Positions 23,928 to 35,430 of a stretch of 64,000 nucleotides of DNA are shown here, in pieces. Origin of the DNA: Zonotrichia leucophrys gambelii (taxonomy: Eukaryota; Chordata; Aves; Passeriformes; Passerellidae); assembly GCF_028769735.1 (NCBI RefSeq), contig NC_088200.1:74923178-74987177 (forward strand). The letters are read 5' to 3'. Position 1 is the stretch's first letter, and each line of letters opens with the position of its first letter. The translations under genes were made by a program, and so were the position numbers. The notes beneath the pieces were generated by a model. The model did no database searches. It was not told the origin of the DNA and worked only from the letters and a program-made list of their open reading frames with translations.

Positions 23928-26900
23928 CTGCAGGGCACAGGACAGCAGTGCCAGGCCAGCCCTGCCCGCTGCACGGCCTGGGCTGAGCCCCAGCAGGGCA
24001 CACACCCAGCACTGCACACATCGGCTCATAAACAATTTCAGCTGTGGAGCGGCCTCCTCTGAGAACGCAGCTGGAGATTTACCAGGTCACCCTTCACTGT
24101 CTCACCCACCTGCAGAGCTGCCCAGCCCTGGAGGAGCCCTGGGGCTGCTGTGGGGCAGGGCTGGGACCCCAAAGCCTGTGCTGGGCCCAGGGCAAGGGGG
24201 ATTCTGCCTTGCTGCCCATGGGGAATGCCATGGGAATCCATATCAGCCTCTGGGCATGGATTCTGGCCCAATCTGCCTGAGCAAACTGGCATCTGTAGTG
24301 CCTGAACTCCTTTGCCAGCTCTCAGCTGTCCTCCTGCACCTGATCATACCCTGCACATGATCTTAAATATCACAATTCTCACCAATGGTGTCACAGTTGC
24401 AAGTAACTCAACTGCTTTTAACCAGTGGTGCTAGTTTTGAAAGAAGTCCCTTGGGAAAATAAACAGCACTTGCATTCCTCATGGATGCTAAACTTACCAG
24501 AAAAAAATAGAGAAAAAATCTTGTTACAGGCTTCTAAAACTCAAGTGGGGACAGGCCTTGCCATTTGCAGATGAGTTTGGGGCAATATTGGAGTCTTTTG
24601 GTGTCATAAACTTCTGTCATACTAGAAGTTTACACTCAGACTGGATCTGACCCACTCTAAACTGGCAAAGCAGTACACACCTAGAATCCTACACAGGGTC
24701 TCAGACCTAAAAATATCACTAATGTAAGATCAGATATAGAGAATGCCATAAATAATTCTTACACAAGTTTCACCAAAGTGGCTTATTATTAAGGGGCACA
24801 ATAACTAAGTGTCATAGAAACTAAGTAGGAAAATGCCCAAGTGTGTCACCACTCCAGTGACAGGATCATTCTTCAAACCCTTTTGGGATGCTTTGCCTCC
24901 TGGAGGACAGTGGGGGTTTGGGGTACCTACTTTAATCTTTCCCCCCACATGGAAAGCAGAGGAACACGTAAGGAAGCAGTTCCTGAGCTGTGAATCCAGC
25001 AGGACAGACCTTCCTTGTCCCTGTGCTGGGTGCCTGACACAGCTGCCTGCACACACCAGCGCCCTGCACCTGGCACTGGCTTCAGCCCCACCACTCCACA
25101 CTGAAATCTGGAAAAAGCAGCAGCCAGTTCTGCTGTACAGCTGCCAGACTGTGAACAGCAGCACAATTACTGGCCAAAAAAAATTTACACATTATTTCAT
25201 ATGGCCTTCAGATACACACAACTTTAAAACAGAACTTTCTGTTTTAAAAAAAAAAAAGGAATTGCCTTAGTTTTGCACCGCAACTTACTGCCTCCTCCAC
25301 ACCCTCCCTGAGGAGGAACCCTCCCTGTTGCTGTCCCAACAAAAGGGCACCTCTGCTGCTTCCAAGCCCTCTTCCCACAGCCACACGGAGCAGCAGCTGG
25401 ACCCTGCTGGAGCCACAGCCACCCCACAGCCCTGCAGCTCACCTGCGTTCTGCTTCTCCGGGCAGTCCTTTTTGAAGTGCTCCACAGAGCCACACAGCTT
25501 GCAGCCCCCACCTGTTCACACAGACAGCTGTTACTCATCTGAGGGGGAAAAAACGCCGTAAAACCACCCAAAAAACACCCAACCGAATTCCCTGCCTGTG
25601 TCTGTGAGGGACACAGCCGTTTGGGATCACGCTGTGCTGTACAGCACCACGCACCACAAACTCCAGCCACTGCTCACTGGGTATTTCTGATTGGCTGGAA
25701 GCTCCATTTTTGAGAAACAGGCTGAATTCTGCTGAAACACACACTCAAAGGAACTTATGAAACTGACGGGGGCTCCTGAGAGGCAGGTAATCACCTGCGG
25801 GTACTGAGATGTGAAATTCTACACAACACGAAATCCCACAATTGTTGGAGATTTTTTCAGAGATTGCCTAGAAGGCAGCTGTGAGGAGCAGCTTCTCACA
25901 GCCTGTTTCTGTGAACAGCAGAGGTTCTCAGGTTATTTTTAATTACAAGTAAAGGTGACAAACATCCTGGCATACCAGGGTTCTCAGGCAGCTTTCTCGT
26001 AACAAGTGGATGTTCTATCTTTGGCTGTTTTGAAAAGCAAGAATAATTTTGAGAACCCAAATCATGTTATTGGAAACATAAGGAGGGGTTGGTATGTTAT
26101 CTCTGGCCTATTGTGAGCTCAGATTTTGCAATATGCATGAAGTGAATTAACACTGTTATAAAAGGTGCCTGATTGATTAATAAATCGGAGTGATGCTGAT
26201 CAATGCAAGGTGGGTCTCTCCCTCCGACTTCAATACACAATACAAACACTTGAAAGCAAGGTGATTTTTGTTCCACTCCAGCTGTGCTGCAAGATCACCC
26301 TCTGGAGCTTGCCAAGGCCCCATGTTTGTGCAGGGAAACACCAGGAGAGGGAATGCTGGTTGTTGGAGCCAATGGAAGAGTGAAACCTTCAGTTAGACCC
26401 CATTTCTCATTAAAGTTACTCAGACTGAAGATGCTCTCCCTTTAGTGACAGCCTGTGTTTTGTAATTCCCAGAATTTTAAGCTAATGTGTAAGAATGTTC
26501 CTACCACCTACTTGGGTGCATGTAAATACACACTGCCTACATTCACACAGGAGTTTGTTGCTTGGTGCATGTCCTGATGCTGAGGCACAAGCAAAGCCTT
26601 TGCACCTTATTCTGTCATTTAATACTAAACCTACCCTTAAAACAGAAATCCCCAGGTAATTTATTTGACAATGAATTCCCCAGAATTAACTCTGCTTTCA
26701 CTGAAAGATACACAGGAATTCCTTTTAGCCACATTCTCATTCTCATTGCAGAGTTACTTTGCTCTGTGTCAGGTAGGAAGGACACAGAAATTTCAGTTTC
26801 ACTAAATTTAGTGAATCAGAACACTCACCTTCAGCATACAGCCCCTTGGGATTATCCGGACATGACCTTGACAGATGTCCCATCTCACCACAGATGAAAC

Positions 26901-28700
26901 ACTTTGCATATGGAAATGGCCCTGCAAAGTTCCACAACAGGGTTTATGGTCCACATCAAAACCCTGGTGAAGTCACAGACCCAACACAGTGCAATGACAA
27001 TATTTTCATCACTTCATGCTATAAATTACTGTCAGGCTCCCTGCTAATACTGGAAAAGTTAGATTTCTAGCACACAAAGCTTCAGGGTCAGCAGTCAGAC
27101 AACTCAGAGCCAAGCATTTCACAAACAGCAAAACCTCCTGAGACCCACCAGCAGCTGGATCCACCTTGGCTCTGCACTTGCTGAGGTCGTGCTCCGTGGA
27201 TCCGCAGCGGTAGCAGATCCCCGTCCCCATGTCCTGGCTCTCCAGCACTGCAGGACAATCAGCCACGCCGTGGCCAGGCTCTCTGCAGTGGAAACACACC
27301 TTGGGAAGGAAAATCCAGTGATGAATTCCGTGAACGGCGCTGAAAACCTGGAAATCCCAGGGCCTAAAGGGCAAACACCATTCTGTCCCCAGGAAAAAGC
27401 AGCCAGGAAGAGACTTTATGCTCTGCCATCAAACCACAAAACATGGACACTTTTCCCCTTTAACCAGCAACACACAGTTTGATGAATCACACACTGAAAT
27501 TGCATGATTTAGTTTCTCCCAGGAACCAAGAGTGGCTGGGAGCTCCTCAAAGATAGCAGTGAGCTAGGAGAGCCATGCCAAAGGCTACAACTGGACCTGA
27601 AAGCCTCCTTTTGTTCCAAACTTCCCATCTTTCACCTGAAACACGCTGTGCCTGTGGCAGGGGAGGGCTGAGCTCTTGCTGAGCCCCACAGCAGCACCAC
27701 CACAGGGAAATACAGAGAGAGCTGTACCTCTTTTAACAATGCTGTGGGAAAACGACTGGGAGTTAAAAGGGGAAATTTCAGGGGAAAATACAGTGGCTGC
27801 TCCCTGGATGGGACCCCGACACAGAGCACCATCCAGGCAGGACAAATGGGAGCGGGGCAGAGACCCCACAGCTGTGCCAAAATCCCTGCAGAGGAAGGAA
27901 CCTTGCAGCTGATCCCACACAGCAGCTGAAAGGCAAGGGAGGTAAAGGAGGATGCTCTGTGGGATCAGCAGCTGCGGTGAAATCCCTGTCTTTGTTCTGA
28001 CCCCATCCCAGCCCAGGGTGACCCTGAGCCACCCACTCCCCAGGTACGACCACCCCTAACTAAGATGTGTGACTGAAATCACTGAATCTCCACCTGAAAG
28101 CAAATAAACGGTATAAAAGTGGGTCAGGAGCAGGGAGAAGTTTGGAAACACAGCATCGTAATCTGTGGGATGCGCTGAACCTACTGTCTCTTCCCCACAG
28201 AGTGAGGACCGTGCTCTGTGTGAGCTTCACTAGGAATTAGGGCTTGCAATTGTATTGCTTTGATTAGATTACTTTGGACAAGCTATCACAGGCATGCCCC
28301 CAGCCTTAACCCGACACATTTTATTACAAAGGGTGTAATTGTGCTCATTGCTCATGCCAGCTGACACACGCCCCAGACGCTGAGCAGAAAGGGTTTCTCC
28401 CTTTTCTCCCTGCAGGGCAGGACTCACCATGGCGTTCTTCTTCCTCTCCTGCCTCCTCAGCCTCCTGCTCTCCCGCCGCCTGTCCTTCCTCCGTGCCTCC
28501 TCCTCCTCCTGCTGCTGCTGCTCCCCGCGGTGTGCCGCGAACCCGTTCACGTCCTGGTTCTCGTACTCCTTCTTCTTCCTCCTCCTGCTCCGGGCTGGCG
28601 GCGGCGGCTCCGGCTGCGCGCCCGGCGCCAGCTGCTCCCAGGGGGTGGCGGACAGAGCCCGGGCCCCGGGCGGGGCGCTGCGCCGGGCCCAGCGGGTCAT
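23812..28700 (-). CDS. ZCCHC9: Zinc finger CCHC domain-containing protein 9, whole gene (5 coding exons)
   Basis: Nucleolar zinc-knuckle RNA-binding protein of the conserved ZCCHC9 family. Five exons joined at GT-AG sites give exactly 234 codons (233 aa). The product starts MTRWAR as in mammals and has a basic Lys/Arg-rich N-terminal half with a QQQQEEEE run. Four CCHC knuckles (C-X2-C-X4-H-X4-C) follow at about residues 93-106, 120-133, 149-162 and 176-189, with every Cys and His present. The tail VTVGRW...PKVVTF resembles the mammalian PKVVNF end. It is shorter than human (about 271 aa), mainly in exon 1. It converges on ACOT12 and is co-oriented with CKMT2, as in mammals. Confidence 0.96.
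23928..25442 (-). other. ZCCHC9 intron 4
   Basis: Unique-looking intronic sequence; no repeat family recognised. Confidence 0.6.
25443..25511 (-). CDS. ZCCHC9: ZCCHC9 coding exon 4 (knuckle 4)
   Basis: 69-nt exon encoding GGCKLCGSVEHFKKDCPEKQ then NA, the fourth CCHC knuckle. Acceptor gaacag, donor gtgagc; one base carried over. Confidence 0.95.
25512..26828 (-). other. ZCCHC9 intron 3
   Basis: No repeat or RNA gene recognised. Confidence 0.6.
26829..26921 (-). CDS. ZCCHC9: ZCCHC9 coding exon 3 (knuckle 3)
   Basis: Encodes KCFICGEMGHLSRSCPDNPK then GLYAE, nearly identical to mammals. Acceptor tttgcag, donor gtgagt. Confidence 0.96.
27149..27299 (-). CDS. ZCCHC9: ZCCHC9 coding exon 2 (knuckles 1-2)
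   Basis: Encodes VCFHCREPGHGVADC and ICYRCGSTEHDLSKC, two complete CCHC knuckles. Acceptor cccaag, donor gtgggt; one base carried over. Confidence 0.96.
27300..28427 (-). other. ZCCHC9 intron 1
   Basis: No repeat or RNA gene recognised. Intron 2 (26922-27148) is short and also plain. Confidence 0.6.
28428..28700 (-). CDS. ZCCHC9: ZCCHC9 coding exon 1
   Basis: 91 codons from ATG (complement 28698-28700): MTRWARRSAPPG, then KKKEYENQDVNGF and a basic stretch ending RKKNAM before donor gtgagt. The MTRWAR start and the KEY-DVNGF block match mammals. The open frame continues upstream past this ATG only because the DNA is GC-rich. Confidence 0.93.
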
Positions 28701-29150
28701 GCTCCGCAAAAGGCTCCGGAAAAGGCCCCGCACAAGGCGCCGACACCGGCTCGGGCACGGCCGGACCGCGCACGGTGATGACGGACGGGAAGAGGAGGAG
28801 CAGGAGCAGGCGGAGCGGGGACCTGGGCGGGAGGGGCTGTGGGGAACTCGCCATGGCAGGGACTCCTTCCACTGCCACAGGCTGCTCCAAGCCTGGCCTT
28901 GGGCAGTGCCAGGGATGCAGGGCCTGCCCACCCCGCCAGGGAACAATTCCTCATTGCCAGGATCCCAGCCAGCCCTGCCCTCTAGCACTGGGAGCCATTC
29001 CCCGGCTGCCGTCCCCACGGCCCTCGGCAATTGTCCGTGTCCATCTTTGCCGCGGCCCCTCCGGGCCCTGCGAGGCCGCCCTGAGCTCAGGCCAAAGCTT
29101 CTGGTGCCCGGGTGAGCGATGGCAGCCGTGGCACCTTTGCTGCCGGCAGA
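28500..29150 (-). promoter_or_regulatory. ZCCHC9: CpG-rich promoter and exon 1 of ZCCHC9
   Basis: Dense CG dinucleotides across exon 1 (28500-28830) and again at about 29010-29110, with a CR1 fragment between them. The transcription start is not resolved; no TATA box seen. Confidence 0.55.
28855..29010 (-). mobile_element. CR1 LINE fragment near the ZCCHC9 promoter
   Basis: TTCCACTGCCACAGGCTG, GGGCAGTGCCAGGGATGC and CACTGGGAGCCATTCCC are diverged forms of the reverse-complement CR1 3' region, also seen at 33889-34040. Confidence 0.6.
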
Positions 29151-29282
29151 GCTGCTCCGTCCCTGTGCCCGTGCTGGAGCCGCCTCTGGCCCGGCTGCAG
29201 CAGCTGCAGCTCCTTGCTGGGCTGGCCCAGGGCTGGGGCAGCTCTGAGGGGCAGAGGGGCAGAATGGGCCCTGCGCTGCTGC

Positions 29283-29555
29283 CCCCACTGGGCTGGGCCC
29301 GGCACGGGGCTCTGGGCTCTGGGCTCTGGGCCCGGCACGGGGCTCTGGGCCCGGCACGGGGCTCTGGGCTCTGGGCTCAGCACGGGGCTCTGGGCTCTGG
29401 GCTCTGGGCCCGGCACAGGGCTCTGGGCTCTGGGCCCAGCACGGGGCTCCGGGCTCTGGGCCTGGCTCTGGGCTCGGGGCTCTGGGCCCGGCTCTGGGGT
29501 TTGGGCTCTGGGCTCGGGGCTCTGGACTCTGGGCCCGGGGCTTTGGGTTCCCAGC
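29283..29555. repeat. GGGCTCT-based minisatellite upstream of ZCCHC9
   Basis: About 270 bp of 7-bp GGGCTCT units interspersed with CCCGGCACG, ending near GGGCCCGGGGCTTTGGG. Strongly G-rich on +. The long minus-strand frame across it (PEPRAQSPEPRA repeats) is a by-product. Confidence 0.9.
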
Positions 29556-29748
29556 CCAGCACTTGCAGCTCTGCAGGTGGGGGTCTCACCTGGGGACAGT
29601 GAGGGGTCACCCGGTAAATCCCCGGCTTTGTTCTCAGAGGAGGCCACTCCGCAGCTGAAGTTAATGTTGATAAGCCAAATAATGCTTCCCTCTTGCCCCA
29701 GGTTAGGCTACTGCCACTTGTGTTTTTAGCATTTTACTGGGTCTCCAT

Positions 29749-30350
29749 TGTGAAAAATGTCAGTCGCTTGTTTTTTAAATTGTAAAAGTTTAATAGTAAT
29801 AGAATGGTTATGAATATAGTAATACAATTAGAGTAATAATAATTTGGACTAGGACAATATGAGACAATAGAAAGAAAGAGTTAGGGACAGTCCGGGTACC
29901 TCTTTCTGGGCAGCATGAGCCCGAAAAAGGCCCCACGTTAACAGAGGATTAATCCTTAAAAGCAACAGCCTGTTGCATATTCATACACCTCATCCATGAT
30001 GCATAAATTCCATTCAAACACAGGATTCTGTCTGGTCATCTTCAACTTCTTTCTCTTAATCCTAACAGTGCCTTCGACGCGGGAATAATTCATTTCTTCT
30101 GATAATGGAGCAATAAATTCTGTTTCTCTGAAAGATTCAGGTGTCCTGTGACTGCTATCTCGCTGCCAGCCCTTTCTTAAAAAAAGTATCCTACATGGCA
30201 TAGTTTCTATTTTAACATTTTGTTATAACCTAAAATTACATTTAGCACACTACTTCAGAGAATTAATACAGCATTACTTTCTAACACAACACATATAATA
30301 TTCATTGTAATATTTGCGAAAAGCCAATCAAAAAATATGCATTTTTCACA
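29749..30350 (-). mobile_element. Solo LTR, ERVL-like family A (copy A2)
   Basis: 602 bp with terminal inverted repeats TGTGAAAAATG and CATTTTTCACA, flanked by TCCAT (29744-29748) and CCCAT (30351-30355), a 5-bp TSD with one change. Minus orientation is inferred from TTTAATAGTAA (ATTAAA on -) near the left end. Confidence 0.75.
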
Positions 30351-33223
30351 CCCATGACGCTTCCTGGTTGCTGTTATAAAGGTATATGCATTATACGTAC
30401 GCTGCATAAAACCTACAAAGGATATTACACTTCCTCTAGTAGTTATCCCGAACACTTGAGTCTCCCCAGAGGAATTGGCGGATTTTGCCGATTTTCCGGG
30501 GTTTTGAGCCCACTAGAGGGAGATGTGCACAAAGAGTTCTGTGCGCTGCACCGCTGCCTGGCAGGACAGGCACGCCTGTAAGATAAAAAAATGACTTATG
30601 AATGCCGTGTAAAAGCCAGGAAATAAAACCAGAAGGGACCAGTATGTGTTATTGAAATCAAAACCACCTCCTTTGCTGGTGTAGTTACAGCTCAGCCGCA
30701 GCATGAGGTCCCTGTTGCTCCTGCAGCTTGCTTGCTTTCTGCTTGGATGAAGTCCTAAACGTGTTGTCCTCTCTTTCCCAGCCTGGAATTTTATATGTGT
30801 GTGTATCTAGACAGGATCGGCCACCCTTAAGATCCAGCTTTGCAGGCAGTGAAAATGGGTGTTTAACACCTTCCTGCTCAATCAGGAAGCATTTACCTCC
30901 AATATCACCTGTTTGGCAGAGCCCACACCTGTTTAATTTTGCACTGGTGTGGGGATTTGTTCCAGGTTGACATTACTGGGCTGGGAGCTCCCCAGGTGAG
31001 TTGTGAGCAAGCCAGCAGCAGTGCAAACAATTGTAACTTCTTATTTTTTTTAGTTAATTTTTAAAGTTTTTTCCCGAGAAGCAGCGAATTGTGTGAACAC
31101 AGCACAGTGTTCATGCATTCATAATCCTCACACCCCAAACAGGAGGGTTTGTCTGCTGAAGGGGCACCAGAGGCTGTGGTTGCACACACACACACACGAC
31201 TGATGTTATCTTTGTTCACTCTTCTCTGTCTGTGTGCTTTGGGTAGCTTAACACTACTTGTCAGAGTGTCAGGGTGACATTTTCCTGGTGGTTTTAATTT
31301 GAATGTAAGCCTGGGGAGAGAAGGGAAAATCAGGCCCTGTTCCCTCTTAAATTCTGTTACATCTGCAATAATCTGAAGCTCCTGTGCAGGTGGTTCCCTT
31401 TGATTTATTCTCCATAAGATGCTGCCTTAGCATTTACTGCTCTGCTTTCTTGTCAGTGTTAAATGATTACCTGTGCTACATTTAATCTTAAATATTTATG
31501 GATTTTGATGGCTACAGCCAGGGCAGCATCCCCTTCAGTGAGCCTGCTCAGCTGACCAGCCCTGGATGTCATTTCCACCAGGCTGTGTTGCTCACAGCTG
31601 TGACCCTTTCAGGACACTTAACAATCATATTTAAATAAGCTGCCCCAATAACTTTAGTTGCAGGGTCAGCACAGATATTTATTGGTTTATGGTCAGGGAA
31701 ATGTTTAGGTGCCTGGATGAACTGAAGCCTTTGAAGGTTAAGGTCTGTGGTCAGTTATTTTATTGGGCTGTTTTACACTGCAAAGCTGCTGTTTGTTATT
31801 CTTGTATCAAAGTGACAATCTGAGAAACTGGCTCAAGTTGGAATGTTAGACATTCACTGTCAGGATAGCACAAGAATTTTCCCATATCTCAGCTTTAGGT
31901 GGCTGCCTGTTGAGCAGAAAACACTGTTTTCTCACAGGAGAATGTAATTTTGTTTTTTTCCAGAAACCCACAGTGCGGAGATGAATGAATCTAAACTGGA
32001 TTTGCACAGCACTTAGCCGAAGCTTGTGTCTTCAGATCACAAAGTTGTAATTTCTAGGGTTGAAGGTATGGATGAACAAAGGAGGAATGGGTTACCCTCC
32101 TGTGTTTGGATACAATCCTTTCCTGCAGGATTGGCTGTATTTTGGAAAACTGCTGCATTTCACAGAGAAAAGGAGAAGGAAAGGCTGAAACTGCAGGCAG
32201 CAGCAGAGGTACAGATTCCTTGGCAGAGGGATCAGCAAGGGAGAGTGCTCTAGTCTTTTCAGTCTTACTAATTTCTTACAGTCCTCTTGGTCAAGAAAAG
32301 GATAAATTCCTCATTTCTACAGAAAAATCAAAATAAATACAAATAAATTTTGAAACATATACCAGTAGTTCATGCAGTTATGGCCAAGTACCAGGTAGAT
32401 CAGCAGTAATTTCGAGGCCCAAATGCTGGTTCAGAAAGCAGAGCATAAAACTGGGATGAGAGAATGAGAGCTAGGACAGATTCCTCTTAAAGGTGTACAC
32501 TGAAAACTTACAGCATATTCAAAACAGAGTAGACATAAAATAGATAAAAATTAACTGGCATAATTTATCAGCTGTCTTTCCTCTCTGCTGGGTCCACCTA
32601 AGGTCCCTGAACAGTGGGTAGATAAAAAAAAAAATACTTTTATTACCCTTGTTTACTGATAGACTTATTACTGTAATATAGCTGATATTTTCTCATTAGG
32701 AGCTCAATATTTTTGTGTAGTAATTAAGAGTGAATTAAAAACCTGTCATCAGTCATCAGCACTGGGCTGGGCAGTAGGTGAGTCTGTGCCCTCTTGGGAG
32801 ATTTGGCTTGCTGAGATTCTGTGCCATGTGCAGTGCATTTTGGTGTTTCCCACAGGCATTTTTGCCGGCAAAAGAAGTGACTGTTTAAGCCTTTAATCTT
32901 TTAATTAAACCTCAGGCTGAAGGCAGACTGTAAGAGGCATTGCAGGAGAGAGATGAGCATGCTACTCTTAAATTGCATTCCAGCAAATCTCATTAGTAAA
33001 GTAATTCTGCATATAAATATTAGCTGTAAGTTATTCCCGACGTTATCTGCTCCCTTTTGGGTTTGATGTTTCCAGAGAAACATTCTATCAGGCATGCTCA
33101 GGTGTGCATTGATCCTGCAGGAGTGACAGAATCATGAACCTGCAGAGCCCATGGTCAGTTTTGTTGGGGCAGCCAAGGATGGCAGGTGTGAGGTGTCACC
33201 GGTGAGATCAGGGGCACCTGCTG

Positions 33224-33330
33224 TAGCTACAGACTGGTTTGGGTTGGGAGGGACCCTGAACCCCACCAGTGCCACCCCTGCCGTGGCAGGGACACCTGTG
33301 GGAACCCACAAAACCAGAGGGTTTGGGAAA
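33224..33330 (-). mobile_element. CR1 LINE 3' fragment
   Basis: GACTGGTTTGGGTTGGGAGG then GTGCCACCCCTGCCGTGGCA matches the reverse complement of the CR1 3' UTR. Confidence 0.7.
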
Positions 33331-33888
33331 GCTGCAAAAGGCAGGCCCCAGAGACAGCAGAACTGTGACTGGAGCCAAGCAGCAGCCAGGAGATTGGGCA
33401 GCAGAAAAATTATTTCAACTGTAGAAAAGCAAGAACAAATAGAGCAATGGTCTGTGTATTAACACTGGTCTAAAATAACTCCCTAAGCTACAGAAAAGTT
33501 TATCTGGCAAGATATTAGGAAGGTTGAAGCTCAATAATGGAGCTCTGTGCATTGTGTTTGAAGGCTCACAAGCAGGTATTGCATTTGAAACAAGCAAGCA
33601 TTGTTTAACCAAAGGTACCAGTGCTTACAGTGGTTGGACAGAACTACTGTCAATATAGAATATTCACTGTACAGATATAAATACTGTCAGTGTGCTTTTG
33701 CTTTGTGTGATTGGTCACAAAGCTCATAAAGTGAGTTGTGACATTGAGTTCTGTGTCTGCTGCCTGGGATGTGAGCTGCTGCCATCTTCCATTGCCATAG
33801 CCATGGACTGAGAGTGATGCTGGAAAATCAAACAGCTCAAGGCAGTTCCACAGCAGCCTGTCCTGTTTGTGGTTTGTGCAGAGACCCC

Positions 33889-34040
33889 AGCTGGTGACAC
33901 CTTCCCCAGCCCCAGTGTCCATCCCTGGCAGTGCCAGGGATGCAGGGGCAGCCCCAGCTGCTCTGGGCACCTGTGCCAGGGCCTGCCCACCCTGCCAGGG
34001 CACAATTCCTTCCCAGTACCTCACCTCAAGTGGCTGTTTT
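33889..34040 (-). mobile_element. CR1 LINE fragment
   Basis: CAGTGCCAGGGATGCAGGGG, then CTCTGGGCACCTGTGCCAGG and CCTGCCCACCCTGCCAGG, the reverse-complement CR1 3' region upstream of that in the 33224 fragment. Confidence 0.7.
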
Positions 34041-34107
34041 CTCTGGTCTTGTAATGGCAAATTCCTGCCCCGTTCTCACCCTCCATGAACTGCCTAATGG
34101 AGCACAG

Positions 34108-34155
34108 GTGGGCTTTGATGCATTTGGGCTTTGATGCATTTGGGCTTTGATGGAG
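34108..34155. repeat. 19-bp tandem repeat, about 2.5 copies
   Basis: GGGCTTTGATGCATTT unit repeated: two near-exact copies plus a partial. Confidence 0.8.
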
Positions 34156-34990
34156 CTTGACCTGAGAGATTATTTCTGCTGGTCCTTAGCTGCTTTGTCA
34201 AGAGCATTGGAGAAGTGCTTGAGGCATGGCACATAGCTCCTGGGGCACTTAATCAAATAAATTTCAAAGATTTATAGAGAATCAGAGTCTATCAGCAAGG
34301 AGTTTATTGGCAGAAAAGGGTCTCAGCAGTGCAGTACTTGTGGCGTGGGGAAAATAAAAATGACAAACAAGAAATAGCATTTTATGTCAAGAGCTGGTGC
34401 ACAAACCCAGCTTTTGAACCTTTAATATTTTCTTGTTGAGTCATTATCTGTATGCTTTTCTTCCTTTGTGTGGGCACACAGCCTTTTAAGATTGTTTGTT
34501 TCCTGCTGCAGCATTCAAGGAGCAGCAGGAAACAAACTGTGCTTGTGCTGTGCTCCACGAGGATAAGTTCATTCTCCTGAAGATGCCCCTGTGGAGCAGA
34601 GCAGCCACCCTCCAGCTGCCCCTGAGGGGCACAGAGCCTGCTCCCCATGCCCAGGCTGGGCTCCAAGCACACAGAAAACTGCCCTGAGCATTGTCATGAG
34701 GGAGGAGGACTGAGCAAAGACATCCTGCATTGACTTGTCACTGTCCGAGTTTAATTTAAAAGATTAAATTAATTAGGGATGTGGCATGAAGAATGAAAAC
34801 ACACCATTCGTGTGAAGCGGCTGAGTTGCCCTTGCTGGCTGTATGGAGATCATGGAGAGAGAGAAAGGTCACAGAAGTGGAAAATGTGGGTGACAACAAG
34901 CTTTTGCAAAATAAGGAGGAGGAGTGTTTTGGTTGTGAGGGACATGCTTGGAAGCCAACAAGAAAGAATGCCACAGTTGGAGCAGTGGCT

Positions 34991-35280
34991 TTTCCTTCTC
35001 CTTCTCCTTCTCCTTCTCCTTCTCCTTCTCCTTCTCCTTCTTCTCCTTCTCCTCCTTCTCCTTCTCCTTCTCCTTCTCCTTCTCCTTCTCCTTCTCCTTC
35101 TCCTTCTCCTTCTCCTTCTCCTTCTCCTTCCTTCTCCTTCTCCTTCTCCTTCTCCTTCTCCTTCTCCTTCTCCTTCTCCTTCTCCTTCTCCTTCTCCTTC
35201 TCCTTCTCCTTCTCCTTCTCCTTCTCCTTCTCCTTCTCCTTCTCCTTCTCCTTCTCCTTCTCCTTTTCCTTTCCTTCCTT
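34991..35280. repeat. (CTCCTT)n hexanucleotide array, about 290 bp
   Basis: Near-perfect polypyrimidine hexamer on +, with phase slips near 35040-35055 and 35130. All-Y on one strand with mirror symmetry, so able to form triplex (H-DNA). Long frames here (repeated SPSPSP, LLLLL or SFSFSF) are artefacts. Confidence 0.97.
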
Positions 35281-35430
35281 CTGATGAAATCCTTTCTTCT
35301 ATTCTTTTAGTATAGTTCTAAGATATCATCTTCTTTTAATATAATATATATAATAAAATAATAAACCAGCCTTCTGAAACATGGAGCCAAGATTCTCCTC
35401 CCTGGTCCTGGGACCCCTGCAAACCACCCC
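35262..35430 (+). mobile_element. Partial LTR, family B (copy B5, 3' part)
   Basis: CCTTCTGATGAAATCCTTTC, TTTTAGTATAG, AATAATAAACCAGCCTTCTG and AACATGGAGCCAAGATTC match the 3' half of the LTR at 40618-40992. The 5' half is absent, its place taken by the CTCCTT array. Confidence 0.8.

Noticed and set aside
28269..29357. A 362-codon minus-strand open frame
   Set aside because: Only residues of ZCCHC9 exon 1 in it are real. The rest is GC-rich promoter, CR1 and minisatellite read as Pro/Arg/Ala repeats, and intron 1 beyond the donor.
34793..35315. SPSPSP, LLLLL and SFSFSF open frames
   Set aside because: Products of the CTCCTT hexamer, which lacks stops in every frame.
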